Notes: generated by a model from the sequence alone, not told the origin. Counted from the stretch's first letter, positions 9,135-17,491 are shown. The stretch: DNA of 64,000 nt from Synechococcus sp. KORDI-52 (GCF_000737595.1 NZ_CP006271.1:930001-994000); one strand, 5' to 3'. Made by a program: numbers and translations.

Positions 9135-9517
9135 TGGCCGATCAGAACTCTCCACGGGGATTCGGAGCAGCAGCCCGGGTGACGGCGTTGGCAGCGTCAG
9201 TCATGGATCTGCATGTGCGGATTGCCTTACAGGAAGTGGATCGGGAGAAACGTCGACTGATCAGTGGTGGTCTGTTCCTCGTCATCGGCGGAACAGCCAT
9301 GTTCCTGGCTTTGCTGGCGGGGGAAGCGTTATTGCTGCTCTGGATTCAGGCCCAGTGGGAGTTGGACTGGATGCGTGCTTTGCTGACGCTCTGCATGGCC
9401 AATCTGTTGCTGGCCGGCATCAGCTTGCGCATTGGCGGACAGGTGTTGAAAGGACCGTTCCTGCCTCAGACGCTGGAAGGAATCAGCCGAACGATGAGGG
9501 CTGTGTTGGGGCGCTGA
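9134..9517 (+). CDS. Phage-holin-family (holin-X-like) small membrane protein
   Basis: The protein has 127 aa. A soluble helix (VTALAASVMDLHVRIALQEVDREKRRL) precedes two hydrophobic segments at about residues 44-70 and 80-105. This is the arrangement of the Phage_holin_3_6 group, which in bacteria are mostly chromosomal membrane proteins paired with an ElaB/YqjD-type partner and not lysis proteins. The E. coli yqjD-yqjE pair is a comparable arrangement. It is coupled to the upstream gene by a TGATG overlap. The last 35 bp overlap the 3' end of the convergent antiporter gene. Confidence 0.6.
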   Translation: MADQNSPRGFGAAARVTALAASVMDLHVRIALQEVDREKRRLISGGLFLVIGGTAMFLALLAGEALLLLWIQAQWELDWMRALLTLCMANLLLAGISLRIGGQVLKGPFLPQTLEGISRTMRAVLGR

Positions 9518-10856
9518 GTGCTCTGCAAAGAGGAGCAATTGAAATTCCCTGAAACAGAAGATTGAGGATGACAACAATGAAGATAATGCCCTGCGAATTC
9601 TGTGCCAGCTGGGCCGCGGCCAGCGGTTCCAGACTGGGGTAGGTGGAAATGGCCTCCTGCACATTGAAGGACAGCGCAAGGGGGACAGCCCCGCGAAGTC
9701 CGCACCATGCGATCAAAACTGACTCTCTTCGATTGAAGGGTGAAATGCTCTGAAAGCAGACAACACTTATTGGCCTTGCGATCAGCATCAGTGCTGCAGC
9801 GGCGGCCAGCCCTGCAGGAAGACAAGGAGCAAGATCAGCGGGGTGAATAAGGAGGCCGAACAACAGAAAAATACTGATTTCTGTCATCGTGTTGAACGGA
9901 AGGAGCACGTCCTGAATGCTTTGGTGGTTGAGTTCCGGATCGTTGTAATGCAGGTTGGCCATGAAGGCTCCTGTGACGTAGACCGAAACAAAGCCTGAGC
10001 CACCCAGAAAAAAAGAACTCCCGTAATCTATTAATGCGATAGACATCGCAACGATCAAAAGTTGTTCTTTGTCTATGACGAAACTGTCGATTGTCAGTTT
10101 TGAGATGTAGCCGAAGGCAATGCCGATCAGAAGACCAGACCCAAGTTTCTGCAGCAGTTCGCTCGACGCTGCGATGGCCAGTGATGGGAACGAATCGTGA
10201 GTGTTGTTTGAGGCGATGAATAGGCTCAGAAAAATGCTGAAAATGATCAGTGCCGAGGGATCATTCAGGGCGGATTCAAATTCCAGCAGCTGCAGCACCT
10301 TGCGTGGAATATGGCCTCGAACTTTGCGTAGCACGCTCAAGGTTGCGCCAGCATCGGTTGATCCAAGGCAGGCTGCGATCAGGAATGCAGCCCCAAGGGG
10401 CATCGTTTCACTGATGCCCGGAGCCAGTGCAGTGCCTGTTGAGGAACTCAACCAGTAGATCGAGATCCCGAGAAGGATCGTGCAGATCGCCACTCCTCCG
10501 ACGGCAAGCAACAAACCGTATTCCAGAAATCCCCGGATCGATTTCAGGTCTGTTTTGAGTCCTGCGTAGAACAGAAGAAGCGCCAGGGCGAAGGTGTGAA
10601 GGTTGTCAACTTCGGCATGACTGACATCCAGAACATGAATATTGATCATCAAACCAAGGGCTAGCACCCCCAGGATTGCTGGGATGCCGATACGGATTGA
10701 AAAACGGTTGATGATCAGCGTGCCGAGAAAGATCGCTCCGATAAACAGCAGTTGTGCTTCGACGGGCACGCTGTGCAGCGATGACGGGCCTGCATGCGCA
10801 GCTGTTCCAAAGGGCAGCAGCAGAGGAGGCATATGAAGATGTGACCAGGCGTTCAT
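9483..10856 (-). CDS. CPA1-type Na+(K+)/H+ antiporter
   Basis: The protein has 457 aa with about 12 hydrophobic segments. Family landmarks are LLFYAGLKTDLKS (helix 3), GAAFLIAACLGSTDAGATLSVL with the ion-site region, FESALNDPSALIIFSI, which holds the ND pair typical of CPA1, and AWCGLRGAVPLALSF. There is no C-terminal TrkA domain. Such antiporters exchange Na+ or K+ for protons and manage salt and pH, suiting a marine cell. The ATG start leaves a short hydrophilic leader before helix 1. Ion preference cannot be read from sequence. Confidence 0.88.
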   Translation of the reverse strand: MNAWSHLHMPPLLLPFGTAAHAGPSSLHSVPVEAQLLFIGAIFLGTLIINRFSIRIGIPAILGVLALGLMINIHVLDVSHAEVDNLHTFALALLLFYAGLKTDLKSIRGFLEYGLLLAVGGVAICTILLGISIYWLSSSTGTALAPGISETMPLGAAFLIAACLGSTDAGATLSVLRKVRGHIPRKVLQLLEFESALNDPSALIIFSIFLSLFIASNNTHDSFPSLAIAASSELLQKLGSGLLIGIAFGYISKLTIDSFVIDKEQLLIVAMSIALIDYGSSFFLGGSGFVSVYVTGAFMANLHYNDPELNHQSIQDVLLPFNTMTEISIFLLFGLLIHPADLAPCLPAGLAAAAALMLIARPISVVCFQSISPFNRRESVLIAWCGLRGAVPLALSFNVQEAISTYPSLEPLAAAQLAQNSQGIIFIVVILNLLFQGISIAPLCRALSAPTQPSSFG

Positions 10857-10883
10857 TGTGACCAGGTTGTTGATGCGCTTTGC

Positions 10884-12050
10884 TCAGCGCACCTGGTACT
10901 TCAGCCAGCGGCAGTCGATTCCCCCATTGTTGACCGGGAATTTGCGAGAGGCTTTCATCCGCAGTGCACCAGTTACTTCAGCATTGCCGCTCAGCACCCA
11001 GGCCTCCCATCCCGAGGCCTGGTCTTTGAAGGTTCGGCCCAGGTCGCCGTAGAGAGCATCCATTTGATTTCGTTCGCCGATCCGAACGCCGTAGGGGGGA
11101 TTGCAGACCACCGTGCCTTGGGCACCGGGGAAGACAAGCTCGCGGAAATCGCCGCAGCGGATGGTGATGCAGTCAGCCAAACCGGCCGCATCAACATTGC
11201 TGCGGGCCTGCGCTGCGATGTCGGGATCCTCCTCATTGCCAATGATGGGAGGGAGCTGTCGTTGATGGTGTTGGCGGCTTCTGGCGCGTTGTCTCTCCTG
11301 TTCCCAAAGCTCAGGTTGGAAATCCGCCCAGCTCTCGAAGGCAAAGCCTCTCTCCAATCCCGGGGCTTGCTGCAACGCAGCCAGGGCGGCTTCGATCAAG
11401 AGCACTCCGGATCCACAGCAGGGGTCAACGAGGGGCCGGCTTCCATCCCAGCCCGTCAGGCGGATCAGGCCCGCAGCCAGATTCTCCTTCAGGGGGGCGG
11501 TTCCCATCGCGGCTCTGTAGCCGCGTCGGTGCAGGCTGCTGCCACTGCCATCGAGGCTGAGCTGTGCCTCTCCCCGGCTCAGATGGAGGTGCAGGGAGAG
11601 ATCGGGGTCGTCGAGATCGATGGAGGATCGCTCTCCCCAAAGATCCCGTTGTGCATCCACAAGGGCGTTTTTGACCTGCAGGGCCGTGAAATGGCTGTGG
11701 TTCAGACCGGGTGCCGTTCCGGTCACATCCACCCGAAAGCTCATCGACGGATGCAGCCAACGCTCCCAGTCGAGGGCTCGGCGGATTCCCTCGTAGAGGT
11801 CGTTCCGGCCTTGGCAGGGAAAGCGCGCCACCTGTCGAAGTAAGCGGAAGGGCAGCCGAGCCTGAAGGTGCAACCGGTAGAAGCAGGCCAGGTCGGCCTC
11901 GAAGCTGACGGCACGCCTGCCGGGTTTTACGGCGCGGGCCCCGAGGGCGCTGAGTTCCTCGCCGCCAACTGCTTCCAGGCCCTGGGGAAGAACGGCAACA
12001 GCAGATAGCCGGTTTGTTCGACCCAAGGGCGCTGTGCTCCTGGTCACCAC
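10884..12050 (-). CDS. THUMP-domain class I rRNA methyltransferase (RlmL N-terminal-like)
   Basis: The protein has 388 aa. An N-terminal THUMP-type region (LPQGLEAVGGEELSALGAR, FRVDVTGTAPGLNHSHFTALQVKNALVD) precedes a methyltransferase domain with SLVDPCCGSGVLLIEAA-like motif I (PLVDPCCGSGVLLIEAALAAL) and the catalytic NPPYGVRIGE. This fits the family that makes N2-methylguanosine in 23S rRNA (RlmL-type, YpsC-type), often mis-annotated as DNA methylase. The start is GTG at 12050; upstream lies the tmRNA acceptor piece in the opposite direction, which leaves little room for a promoter. Exact target base not provable here. Confidence 0.85.
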   Translation of the reverse strand: MVTRSTAPLGRTNRLSAVAVLPQGLEAVGGEELSALGARAVKPGRRAVSFEADLACFYRLHLQARLPFRLLRQVARFPCQGRNDLYEGIRRALDWERWLHPSMSFRVDVTGTAPGLNHSHFTALQVKNALVDAQRDLWGERSSIDLDDPDLSLHLHLSRGEAQLSLDGSGSSLHRRGYRAAMGTAPLKENLAAGLIRLTGWDGSRPLVDPCCGSGVLLIEAALAALQQAPGLERGFAFESWADFQPELWEQERQRARSRQHHQRQLPPIIGNEEDPDIAAQARSNVDAAGLADCITIRCGDFRELVFPGAQGTVVCNPPYGVRIGERNQMDALYGDLGRTFKDQASGWEAWVLSGNAEVTGALRMKASRKFPVNNGGIDCRWLKYQVR

Positions 12051-12065
12051 TCCTGTCAGAATGAC

Positions 12066-12345
12066 AGGGTCCGGCTTCGCTGGACTAGGTGATCCACACC
12101 AGTGTTTCGGACAGCGGTTCGATTCCGCTCAGCTCCATTCTCCCCTCAGGGGGCTGCAATGGTTTCGACGGGGCATGAGGAGGGTGACTGAAGCCTGCTC
12201 GGTAAGAGCAAACCCGTAACTGCGAACAACATCGTTCGTTTCTCCCGTCAAGCAGCCCCTGTTGCTGCCTGACCCTTTAAGGGAGATGGGGTGAAGTCAG
12301 CCTTATCACCCAATTGACTCACGGGGGCTGGAAGGCCCCCTCAAC
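12066..12345 (+). ncRNA. ssrA: tmRNA, circularly permuted two-piece type
   Basis: The acceptor piece comes first: a T-arm GGTTCGATTCC and the 3' stem CAGCTCC plus discriminator A end at 12137. After a 12-base intervening segment, the coding piece starts at 12150 with GGGGCTGCAATGG. GGGGCTG pairs with CAGCTCC (one G-U), restoring the tRNA-like acceptor stem between two separate RNAs. Gene order is therefore inverted relative to one-piece tmRNA, the known state in Prochlorococcus and marine Synechococcus. The RNA rescues stalled ribosomes together with SmpB. Both outer ends are estimates; a pseudoknot-like GGGGGC...GCCCCC hairpin lies near 12325. Confidence 0.93.
12222..12272 (+). other. tmRNA proteolysis-tag reading frame
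   Basis: Sixteen codons from the GCG resume codon at 12222 to TGA at 12270-12272 encode ANNIVRFSRQAAPVAA. The tag ends in the hydrophobic AA that ClpXP and ClpAP recognise. ANNIVxFSRxxAPVAA is the marine picocyanobacterial form. It lies inside the coding piece of ssrA. Confidence 0.95.
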
Positions 12346-13195
12346 AGCTTTCAACAAGGGATCTCAGAGATTCGCTCCTCGCCAAGGTGCCCAGCACAGG
12401 CGCATTGTGGTGGCCACCATTTCAGCCTCGCCAGACGCTCTGTCATCGACCCATGCTCCCCTCAGGCTTATTCGATCGGACAGACCCTGCCGGCCCGTCG
12501 TGACGACGTTGCCCCGGCCTGAGGCCTCATAAGGAGAGGGATGGCTGGTGAGTCCTGAGCAGCAGCTGAAGTGACAGTTCAAACCCGAAACGGCGGCGTT
12601 TCACAGCTTCTTCGGTAAGTACGTGATGGGTTATGTCAGTCTTTGCAAGCTATCTGAATATGCCACCCAGTAAAAAGTGAAAGCAGATATACAAAGTAAT
12701 CCCAAGTGAGAGCGTTGGAATGGTGAATCCCATGGACATCTTTCAAGCTGTCTCGACCTTGAATGGGCCGGCTCAGTAGATTCTGTGTCAACGGGCACGT
12801 AAAAATACAAGCAGCATTATTGCTTAGCTTGATTGCCGAGATTTCTGATGCTTGCTGGTGGCATTTGGCACATTTATTCCGTGCTCACCGGAGCCATGAT
12901 TTCTGTATCAATGGTTGGTTGACCCATGGACTTCCCGCAAAAGGAATGCCACGAGCTGAGCAAACAGCTCTCCGTCTATCGGGCGTTCAACAATCAGAGC
13001 GCAGTAGCAGCAATCTTGCGTCAGATGGCCATCTCACACTGCCCTGTTGGAGCATCGAAGCCTCAATGAGAGACGTTGGCTCGGTCTTGAGCGCCCAGTG
13101 CATGCGCCGATGAACCTTTTGGTCTCGCGGCAACCAACGCGCGGAAGCGGAGAGGTGCCCATCTCTCCTAAATTCAGGCCACGGAAGGGATCAAC
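12346..13195. other. Region without a convincing gene downstream of tmRNA
   Basis: About 850 bases follow ssrA with no recognisable coding sequence. A five-codon frame at 12541 (AAGGAGAGGG then ATG GCT GGT GAG TCC TGA) has a strong Shine-Dalgarno but is too short to call. The only other candidate is a 29-codon hydrophobic frame on the minus strand at 12650-12739. No direct repeat of the tmRNA T-arm or acceptor stem, as an integrated element would leave, was found by eye. Confidence 0.5.
12650..12739 (-). CDS. Candidate 29-aa hydrophobic micro-protein
   Basis: The frame reads MSMGFTIPTLSLGITLYICF and ends HFLLGGIFR. It would be a single membrane helix with a positively charged end, similar in size to small photosystem or cytochrome b6f subunits, but it does not match PetN, PetL, PetM, PetG, PsbM, PsbX or PsaM as I know them. 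No clear ribosome binding site was seen. It could equally be chance in an AT-richer stretch. Confidence 0.2.
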   Translation of the reverse strand: MSMGFTIPTLSLGITLYICFHFLLGGIFR

Positions 13196-13375
13196 ATGGA
13201 ACCCATCACTTGGCTCGTGATCACCTGGGCGACCTATGGCGCCCAGCGAACCACCGCTGCACTGGAGAAGATCCCCCAGGCATCGATGGAGCAATGCACA
13301 GTGAATGCCGGCTTGATCACTGAGTGGCAACCCAAGGCGAGCGTCAAGTGCATCGAGGGCATTCGCGGCTTCTGA
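13196..13375 (+). CDS. Small conserved-type protein, 59 aa
   Basis: The ATG at 13196 sits behind a good ribosome binding site (GGAAGGGATCAAC). The product begins MEPITWLVITWATYGAQRTT and continues ALEKIPQASMEQCTVNAG to a C-terminal KCIEGIRGF. The layout, a short hydrophobic N-terminal helix followed by a soluble segment with two cysteines (residues 38 and 53), resembles a recurring family of short picocyanobacterial proteins of unknown role. A membrane- or thylakoid-anchored protein with an exposed cysteine pair is the likeliest reading. The next gene is convergent, 134 bp away. Confidence 0.65.
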   Translation: MEPITWLVITWATYGAQRTTAALEKIPQASMEQCTVNAGLITEWQPKASVKCIEGIRGF

Positions 13376-13509
13376 TTCAGTAACTCAGTGAATCGAGCCC
13401 CAGTCCCCCTGCTTCGAGAGAAGCCCCCTGTGAAGCGTGATTGAGGTAGTCAGGCCCTGCAGGCGAACAAAGGCATTCCTTCTGACAGAGGTGGACCAAA
13501 CGGAATGGA

Positions 13510-13773
13510 TTAAGACCTCAATCTCTTCATTTCAGCGTTGATCTCATCCTCTTTAATTGGCCTTGGGCGATGGTTGAACGAAATCGCTTGCCAGATCAAT
13601 GACATCCCCCAGAAAGCGATCGACCAGATTGGCCAGAAGTCACCACCTCCAGAGAGGCCCCAAATCACCACAAGCGTGATGTTGGTGATGGCGTAAATCT
13701 TGAGCTGCTTCTCAAGCCCCCGCCGATGCTTAAGGCGTCCGAGGGCAGCCTCTCTCAGATTCTGGTCGTTCAT
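13510..13773 (-). CDS. 2TM domain protein
   Basis: The protein has 87 aa from the ATG at 13773; a GTG four codons upstream (13785) is possible. A basic leader (AALGRLKHRRGLEKQLKIYAI) is followed by two membrane helices, ITNITLVVIWGL and FWPIWSIAFWGMSLIWQAI, and a short charged tail. This is the 2TM domain layout (charged start, two helices separated by a G/W/P turn). These domains occur alone in bacteria or attached to histidine kinases. Function unknown; no genes of related role adjoin it. Confidence 0.7.
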   Translation of the reverse strand: MNDQNLREAALGRLKHRRGLEKQLKIYAITNITLVVIWGLSGGGDFWPIWSIAFWGMSLIWQAISFNHRPRPIKEDEINAEMKRLRS

Positions 13774-14214
13774 TGCTGAGGGCACCCATTTTGTTCAGAG
13801 GTATAGCAATGGTCGACTCATCTCATATGGCTACCACCCCATTGATCCCCGAATCGCCCATGAATGTGCAGCTTGCTGTTTTGCCAAGCAATCCATAGAT
13901 CGTTTGAACTCAAACCCTTTTGGTCATTGATTCGGCTGTTCTGCTCCTGTTCAGCATGTCCTGTCCTGTGAGGCTGGTCCTCCAGAGCTCCACAGAGGTG
14001 ATGGATCGGAGCGGGTTGCTGCGAAGCAAAGCAGCGGTTGCTCCCTTTGACGCTGAGGATGATGGAGTGAGGTCAGTGTCGAGGGTCTCAAGCGAATCAA
14101 TGGACGGCAGTTGAGATTCGCAAGGTCACTGGGGGCAGCTCAACAGCTGACCGAGATGTGGGGGCTCCACCTTGATCGGCAATTCAGGGTCGGTATAAAT
14201 CGCTCGGTGCAGAC

Positions 14215-14241
14215 AAAAAACCGCCCCACAATTGGAGCGGT
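14215..14241 (-). terminator. Intrinsic terminator (leftward)
   Basis: Read on the minus strand, ACCGCTCC, a six-base loop and GGGGCGGT (one G-U pair) are followed by a run of six T. The stop codon of a 25-codon minus frame (14245-14322) lies four bases before the stem. A leftward transcript must therefore end here. Confidence 0.65.
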
Positions 14242-14244
14242 CTT

Positions 14245-14322
14245 CTAAGCCGTAGTAATCCCCATCACCCGGCCATCTGCACCACACAATGATGCGTTGC
14301 GCAAATAGTACTCATAGACCAC
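14245..14322 (-). CDS. Candidate 25-aa micro-protein ending at a terminator
   Basis: GTG-started frame reading MVYEYYLRNASLCGADGRVM then GITTA. Its stop lies immediately before a good leftward terminator, the main reason to list it. A stop codon directly precedes the GTG, so the frame cannot be longer. No clear ribosome binding site. Could be the end of a non-coding RNA instead. Confidence 0.2.
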   Translation of the reverse strand: MVYEYYLRNASLCGADGRVMGITTA

Positions 14323-14348
14323 CTAGATGTGGTGCTCTCAACAGTCAC

Positions 14349-14438
14349 TTAAGACTTTGGTGGTTCGGATTGCCAATGCTTCTCAGCCATCTCCAGCACT
14401 GCATGTAGCGGCTTCTGAGACTGTTTTTCGTTCCCCAT
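14349..14438 (-). CDS. Candidate 29-aa micro-protein
   Basis: The frame MGNEKQSQKPLHAVLEMAEK then HWQSEPPKS is strongly charged and helix-forming, unlike chance translation. It lies upstream of the micro-frame at 14245 on the same strand and ahead of the leftward terminator at 14215. The ATG sits in a 15-base sequence repeated at 14259. No homologue recognised. Confidence 0.3.
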   Translation of the reverse strand: MGNEKQSQKPLHAVLEMAEKHWQSEPPKS

Positions 14439-14467
14439 CACCCGGCTTGCTCCGGGAGTGGTTTTTT
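14435..14467 (+). terminator. Terminator-like hairpin (rightward)
   Basis: ACCCGG, a short loop and CCGGGAGT form a GC stem followed by seven T on the plus strand. No convincing plus-strand gene ends here, so it may close a small RNA transcribed from somewhere in 14250-14430. Confidence 0.5.
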
Positions 14468-14886
14468 TATGGCTCGACACCAGATGTGGTGTGTCTGGAT
14501 TGATTGACAAATGATTGACTACCTCAAGACAGAGGAAGAGGCCTTGTTTCCTTGGGTACGGTCCCCCTACCCCTCCAATGGAGTCGCCCTTCATGGGACG
14601 AGTGGACACAGAAGTATTCGGCTCTCCTGTTGCTAGGGCAGATTTCAGAGTGTCACCGATCACGATAGACATCGAAATCCACTCAAGAACCCTGAAGCAT
14701 CTCTCCTTATGGCAACCACCAGGGGAACGATCCGCGTGAAATCAGCAAGCCGAATTGTTTTCTGCCTGGCTGTGGTATTTGGAGCTTTGCCCTCAATTGT
14801 TTGGTTTCCCTGTTGCCATACGGGGGGCTGTCCATCATCCTGAAGTCACCATGGCAGCACTGGCTGCCTCTTGGAGTTGGGTCCGA

Positions 14887-15333
14887 ATGAACAGCACCAC
14901 ACTCATCTCTGTTGCGCTGACATTCGGATCCCTTGTCGCGCCCATTCATGTCCACGCGCATGAAGTCGAACACAAGGATCAAATCGCTTCAGAAGTGTTG
15001 CTTCAGGCAAGTCAATCATGGAAAGGGGATAAGTATCAGTATCCCCAAGGCACACCCTTGATCACTGTAAAAACAGTTGTTTTTCAGCCAGGAGCTAAAT
15101 CCAAGCCGCATTCCCACGATATGCCTGGTGCGGCATTGATCCAAGAAGGAGAGCTTCTATGCCAGGTTCCGACGACGGGTCTTTCCAAACTCTTTGTGAA
15201 AGGAGATGTTCTCCCCACTACTTTTAAAAATGATCTGCACACCTGTGAAAATAAAGGAAGTGTTGTCGCTAAGGCGTTGGTTTTTTATGCCGGTGCCGTA
15301 GGTCTTCCAACCTCGTACTACATTCAAAAATAA
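14887..15333 (+). CDS. Exported cupin-domain protein
   Basis: The protein has 148 aa from the ATG at 14887, chosen because it starts a signal peptide: MNSTTLISVALTFGSLVAPI then HVHA, a plausible cleavage site. The mature part is a single cupin barrel with motif 1 PGAKSKPHSHDMPGAALIQEGEL (two histidines and a glutamate for metal) and motif 2 around KGDVLPTTFKNDLHTCENKG. Single-domain exported cupins are usually metal-binding sensors or small enzymes; no substrate can be inferred. It stands alone in a sparse region. Confidence 0.75.
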   Translation: MNSTTLISVALTFGSLVAPIHVHAHEVEHKDQIASEVLLQASQSWKGDKYQYPQGTPLITVKTVVFQPGAKSKPHSHDMPGAALIQEGELLCQVPTTGLSKLFVKGDVLPTTFKNDLHTCENKGSVVAKALVFYAGAVGLPTSYYIQK

Positions 15334-15902
15334 ATTGCTTTTACCTGCAAGGCAATGAATCAAGGCCAAGTGGTCCGCGTCACATGCTCTGCGCCAAGCC
15401 TTGCCGATAGAGATGACATCTGCCGCGACGCCACCCAGGCGATGTGAGCTGCTTGTATCGACAGCGTGTTCTGGGCATTCATCTTTTCCCGCGTTGCCCT
15501 TGTCTTAGAAGGGTGGGATGATTTACGAACCCGGTGGATTCTGATTTTGACTCCTATCCATCGTTGACCTTCCACAGCTACGAGCTGAAGCGGATGCTGA
15601 TTTCGATGGTTTGGTCGGCAGGGGATAGCCGTGTACCAAGAAGTCAGAAAACACAATTGGTTTTTCATTCTGTGACTCAAGAACTCCTCTAGCTTTTCTC
15701 TTTTGCATTAGTAGATGTAATTTGATGCTTGGTTGTCTGTCGTTCTCTGTCGTTGTCCGTCATTCGTTGACGTCTTTGCAGCGGTCTGTTTAGGCTTGGT
15801 TGTAATTGTAATTTTGTGCTTCTATATGCTGCTATGGTATGGCGGTTTCTATTCAAAGTTTTTGGTGCTAGAGGCACTAATAGCTTTTACGCAAGAGGTT
15901 GT
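15334..15902. other. Intergenic stretch, no clear gene
   Basis: About 570 bases between the cupin gene and a convergent lipoprotein gene. One GTG-started 52-codon plus frame at 15534-15692 (MDSDFDSYPSLTFHSYELKR at its start) has a protein-like first half but no ribosome binding site. Near 15730-15780 the motif TGTCGTT is repeated several times in a T-rich run. Nothing else is seen. Confidence 0.45.
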
Positions 15903-16205
15903 TTAAAAATCAAAGTTACTCCTGCTGCCCGTTGCATTGTCCTGAATGTAGTCCATTTGATGACAGGGCTTTGTTGCTCCAGTTGTAAAGGGTATTTCTT
16001 TTTCGCTGACCATATTTTGCTCGCACTGGAAGGCAAGTCTTGTCCACTCCATACACTCCGGGCTTGAGGATGAACAGACACGGTTAATCCCTCGCCGTTC
16101 GATAAGTCGACTTTTCATGTCTTGGTGTGTCAGGCCTTTTTCTTGGGTGGTCTGTACGCAGCCGCTGATAAACAAAAGGCATGATGTGAGGATCAGGCGA
16201 GTCAT
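15903..16205 (-). CDS. Small lipoprotein with conserved cysteines
   Basis: The protein has 100 aa from the ATG at 16205, selected because it yields a lipoprotein signal: MTRLILTSCLLFISGCVQTT, with lipobox FISGC. The mature part has cysteines in NRVCSSSSPECMEWTRLAFQCEQNM and again at KPCHQM, suggesting disulfides in the periplasm. The CMEW...A..CE.NM pattern gives it the look of a recurring picocyanobacterial lipoprotein family. Role unknown. It faces the cupin gene across an apparently empty 570-base gap. Confidence 0.6.
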   Translation of the reverse strand: MTRLILTSCLLFISGCVQTTQEKGLTHQDMKSRLIERRGINRVCSSSSPECMEWTRLAFQCEQNMVSEKEIPFTTGATKPCHQMDYIQDNATGSRSNFDF

Positions 16206-16707
16206 GGCTTGTTTGCCCTCTTGAGGAAATTTCAACACGCTTGGTGTATAGCCATGATTGCATCAGAACTCGAGAAAAACTTGAATTGATCACCCTTCGC
16301 TGTCGGGCTGATGTCTGGATTCTTTGCGCCATTGGCAGCACGCCTTAATGAATGTGCGGGTTTGCTTGGTGTAATTTCATATTGAGGTTATTTTTTCTTG
16401 TGAGGCATCTGTAGGTTCGTCCATCATTTTTGAATGTGATTCATGTTCTTCGGTTTGGTGATTTTTAGTGACTAGAATCCCCGTCTTGACCTATGGCCCA
16501 TCCGTTGGAGATGGCTGGCTGTTCAGCATCTTGTCGTGAATCCTGATCGCAAGATTTTCAATTTCAGGATCGCTGAGTCAGATCTGGTGGCCCTTCAGGT
16601 GAAGAACCACGATTGATGAGTGAGCCCTCGCGATTACAGTTAACACAGGGTCGATTCTGGTGAACAGTTCACGAAGCGCTGAGGGCTCATGGCCTGAGGT
16701 CCGGACG
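16206..16707. other. Intergenic stretch between two leftward lipoprotein genes
   Basis: About 500 AT-rich bases without a clear gene. A minus-strand segment at roughly 16494-16578 reads LSDPEIENLAIRIHDKMLNS in one frame, which looks protein-like, but an in-frame stop lies just before it and no start codon precedes it. It may be a gene remnant. The rest presumably holds the promoter of the lipoprotein gene at 15903. Confidence 0.4.
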
Positions 16708-17211
16708 TCAGGAGGGTTCCTTTTCAGTCTCGTTGTCCTTGGAGTCATCCGTCACGGGATCGTCCTCCACATCAATGCAAACGGTGGTCGCAGCCAGCTG
16801 TTCGCGCGCTGCCAGAACCGGTGCAGCCTTGCCCTTGAGTTGCTCTGCAGCTTCAGCAAGAGTGAGAGTTTTGTCTTTTTTAACCTCTTTGACGGCTTCG
16901 CGGAAAATTTCCACCTGGTCGCGGTATTCCTTCACCTCCGCCTTCACCAATTGCTCCTCTGCCATGTTCAGTGAAGACAGGGCCTTGTCAAGTTTTTCAC
17001 CCGCTTGTTCAGCATCGGCAACGGTGGATTCGGGTGTGAGGGCATTCACAGCAACAACAGCCGCATCCACCTCAGCCTGGGCGGCGCAAACCATTTCAAT
17101 GCCATTGATCACTTTCACTTCATCCGTGGTCGCCTTCTTCTCGGCGGACTGGCAAGCAGCCAGTGCAACGCCGAGAGCCAAGGCCGCTGGGAAAGCACGC
17201 AGTGAGGACAT
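16708..17211 (-). CDS. Lipoprotein with helical, charged mature domain
   Basis: The protein has 167 aa. The leader MSSLRAFPAALALGVALAAC ends in a clear lipobox (ALAAC). The mature part is almost wholly helical and acidic, with heptad-like A/L spacing (EQAGEKLDKALSSLNMAEEQ, EAVKEVKKDKTLTLAEAAEQ), one cysteine near residue 42 and another near 147, and an acidic tail DDPVTDDSKDNETEKEPS. A coiled-coil periplasmic lipoprotein is the best description. No known family recognised. The nearest upstream gene is more than 800 bases away. Confidence 0.65.
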   Translation of the reverse strand: MSSLRAFPAALALGVALAACQSAEKKATTDEVKVINGIEMVCAAQAEVDAAVVAVNALTPESTVADAEQAGEKLDKALSSLNMAEEQLVKAEVKEYRDQVEIFREAVKEVKKDKTLTLAEAAEQLKGKAAPVLAAREQLAATTVCIDVEDDPVTDDSKDNETEKEPS

Positions 17212-17371
17212 GGGATCGTCCGATGAACTCTTGAAATGTAGTCACGATGACAGCTTCAGGCCATCATGGTTCTCAGTCCGCCTATTGTTTCTGTTGAAGT
17301 TAGTCTTTTCAATTCAACCCCTACGCGTTGAGCAGAGAGTGTGAGTTGGCGAAATATAGAGAAGGGAAATT

Positions 17372-17491
17372 ATGATCCATGGGCAAAGCAGATCATGTCT
17401 TCATCGAGATGATCAGTATCAATCTGTTGTGATTAATTTTCATTGTTTATCTTGTAACTGTGCTTGTAGTTGTGAATTATTGTGGGTTTAA
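17372..17491 (+). CDS. Candidate 39-aa cysteine-rich peptide
   Basis: The ATG at 17372 follows GAAGGGAAATT, a good Shine-Dalgarno at proper spacing. The peptide ends in a cluster, CLSCNCACSCELLWV, and has six cysteines in 39 residues. Codon use (TGT, TTA) is unlike the GC-rich neighbours, which suggests chance in AT-rich DNA or recent acquisition. Confidence 0.2.
   Translation: MIHGQSRSCLHRDDQYQSVVINFHCLSCNCACSCELLWV

Larger units (their letters stand above)
13786..14886. other. 1.1-kb low-coding stretch with two terminator-like hairpins
   Basis: No recognised gene is present. It contains a leftward-type terminator hairpin at 14215-14241, a rightward-type one at 14435-14467, a 15-base direct repeat (14259-14273 and 14432-14446) and two minus-strand micro-frames between them. 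The pattern suggests short transcripts, either small RNAs or micro-proteins. Longer frames here, for example a 107-codon minus frame ending at 14349, show no protein-like composition in their upper half. Confidence 0.5.

Noticed and set aside
12541-12558. Five-codon frame behind AAGGAGAGGG after ssrA
   Set aside because: Good Shine-Dalgarno, but five codons then stop; without conservation data it cannot be separated from chance.
14349-14672. 107-codon minus frame
   Set aside because: Only the last 29 codons look protein-like; the first 78 overlap the rightward hairpin and have poor composition.
15360-15680. 106-codon minus frame
   Set aside because: Poor composition, no start context, and competes with a short plus frame that is itself weak.
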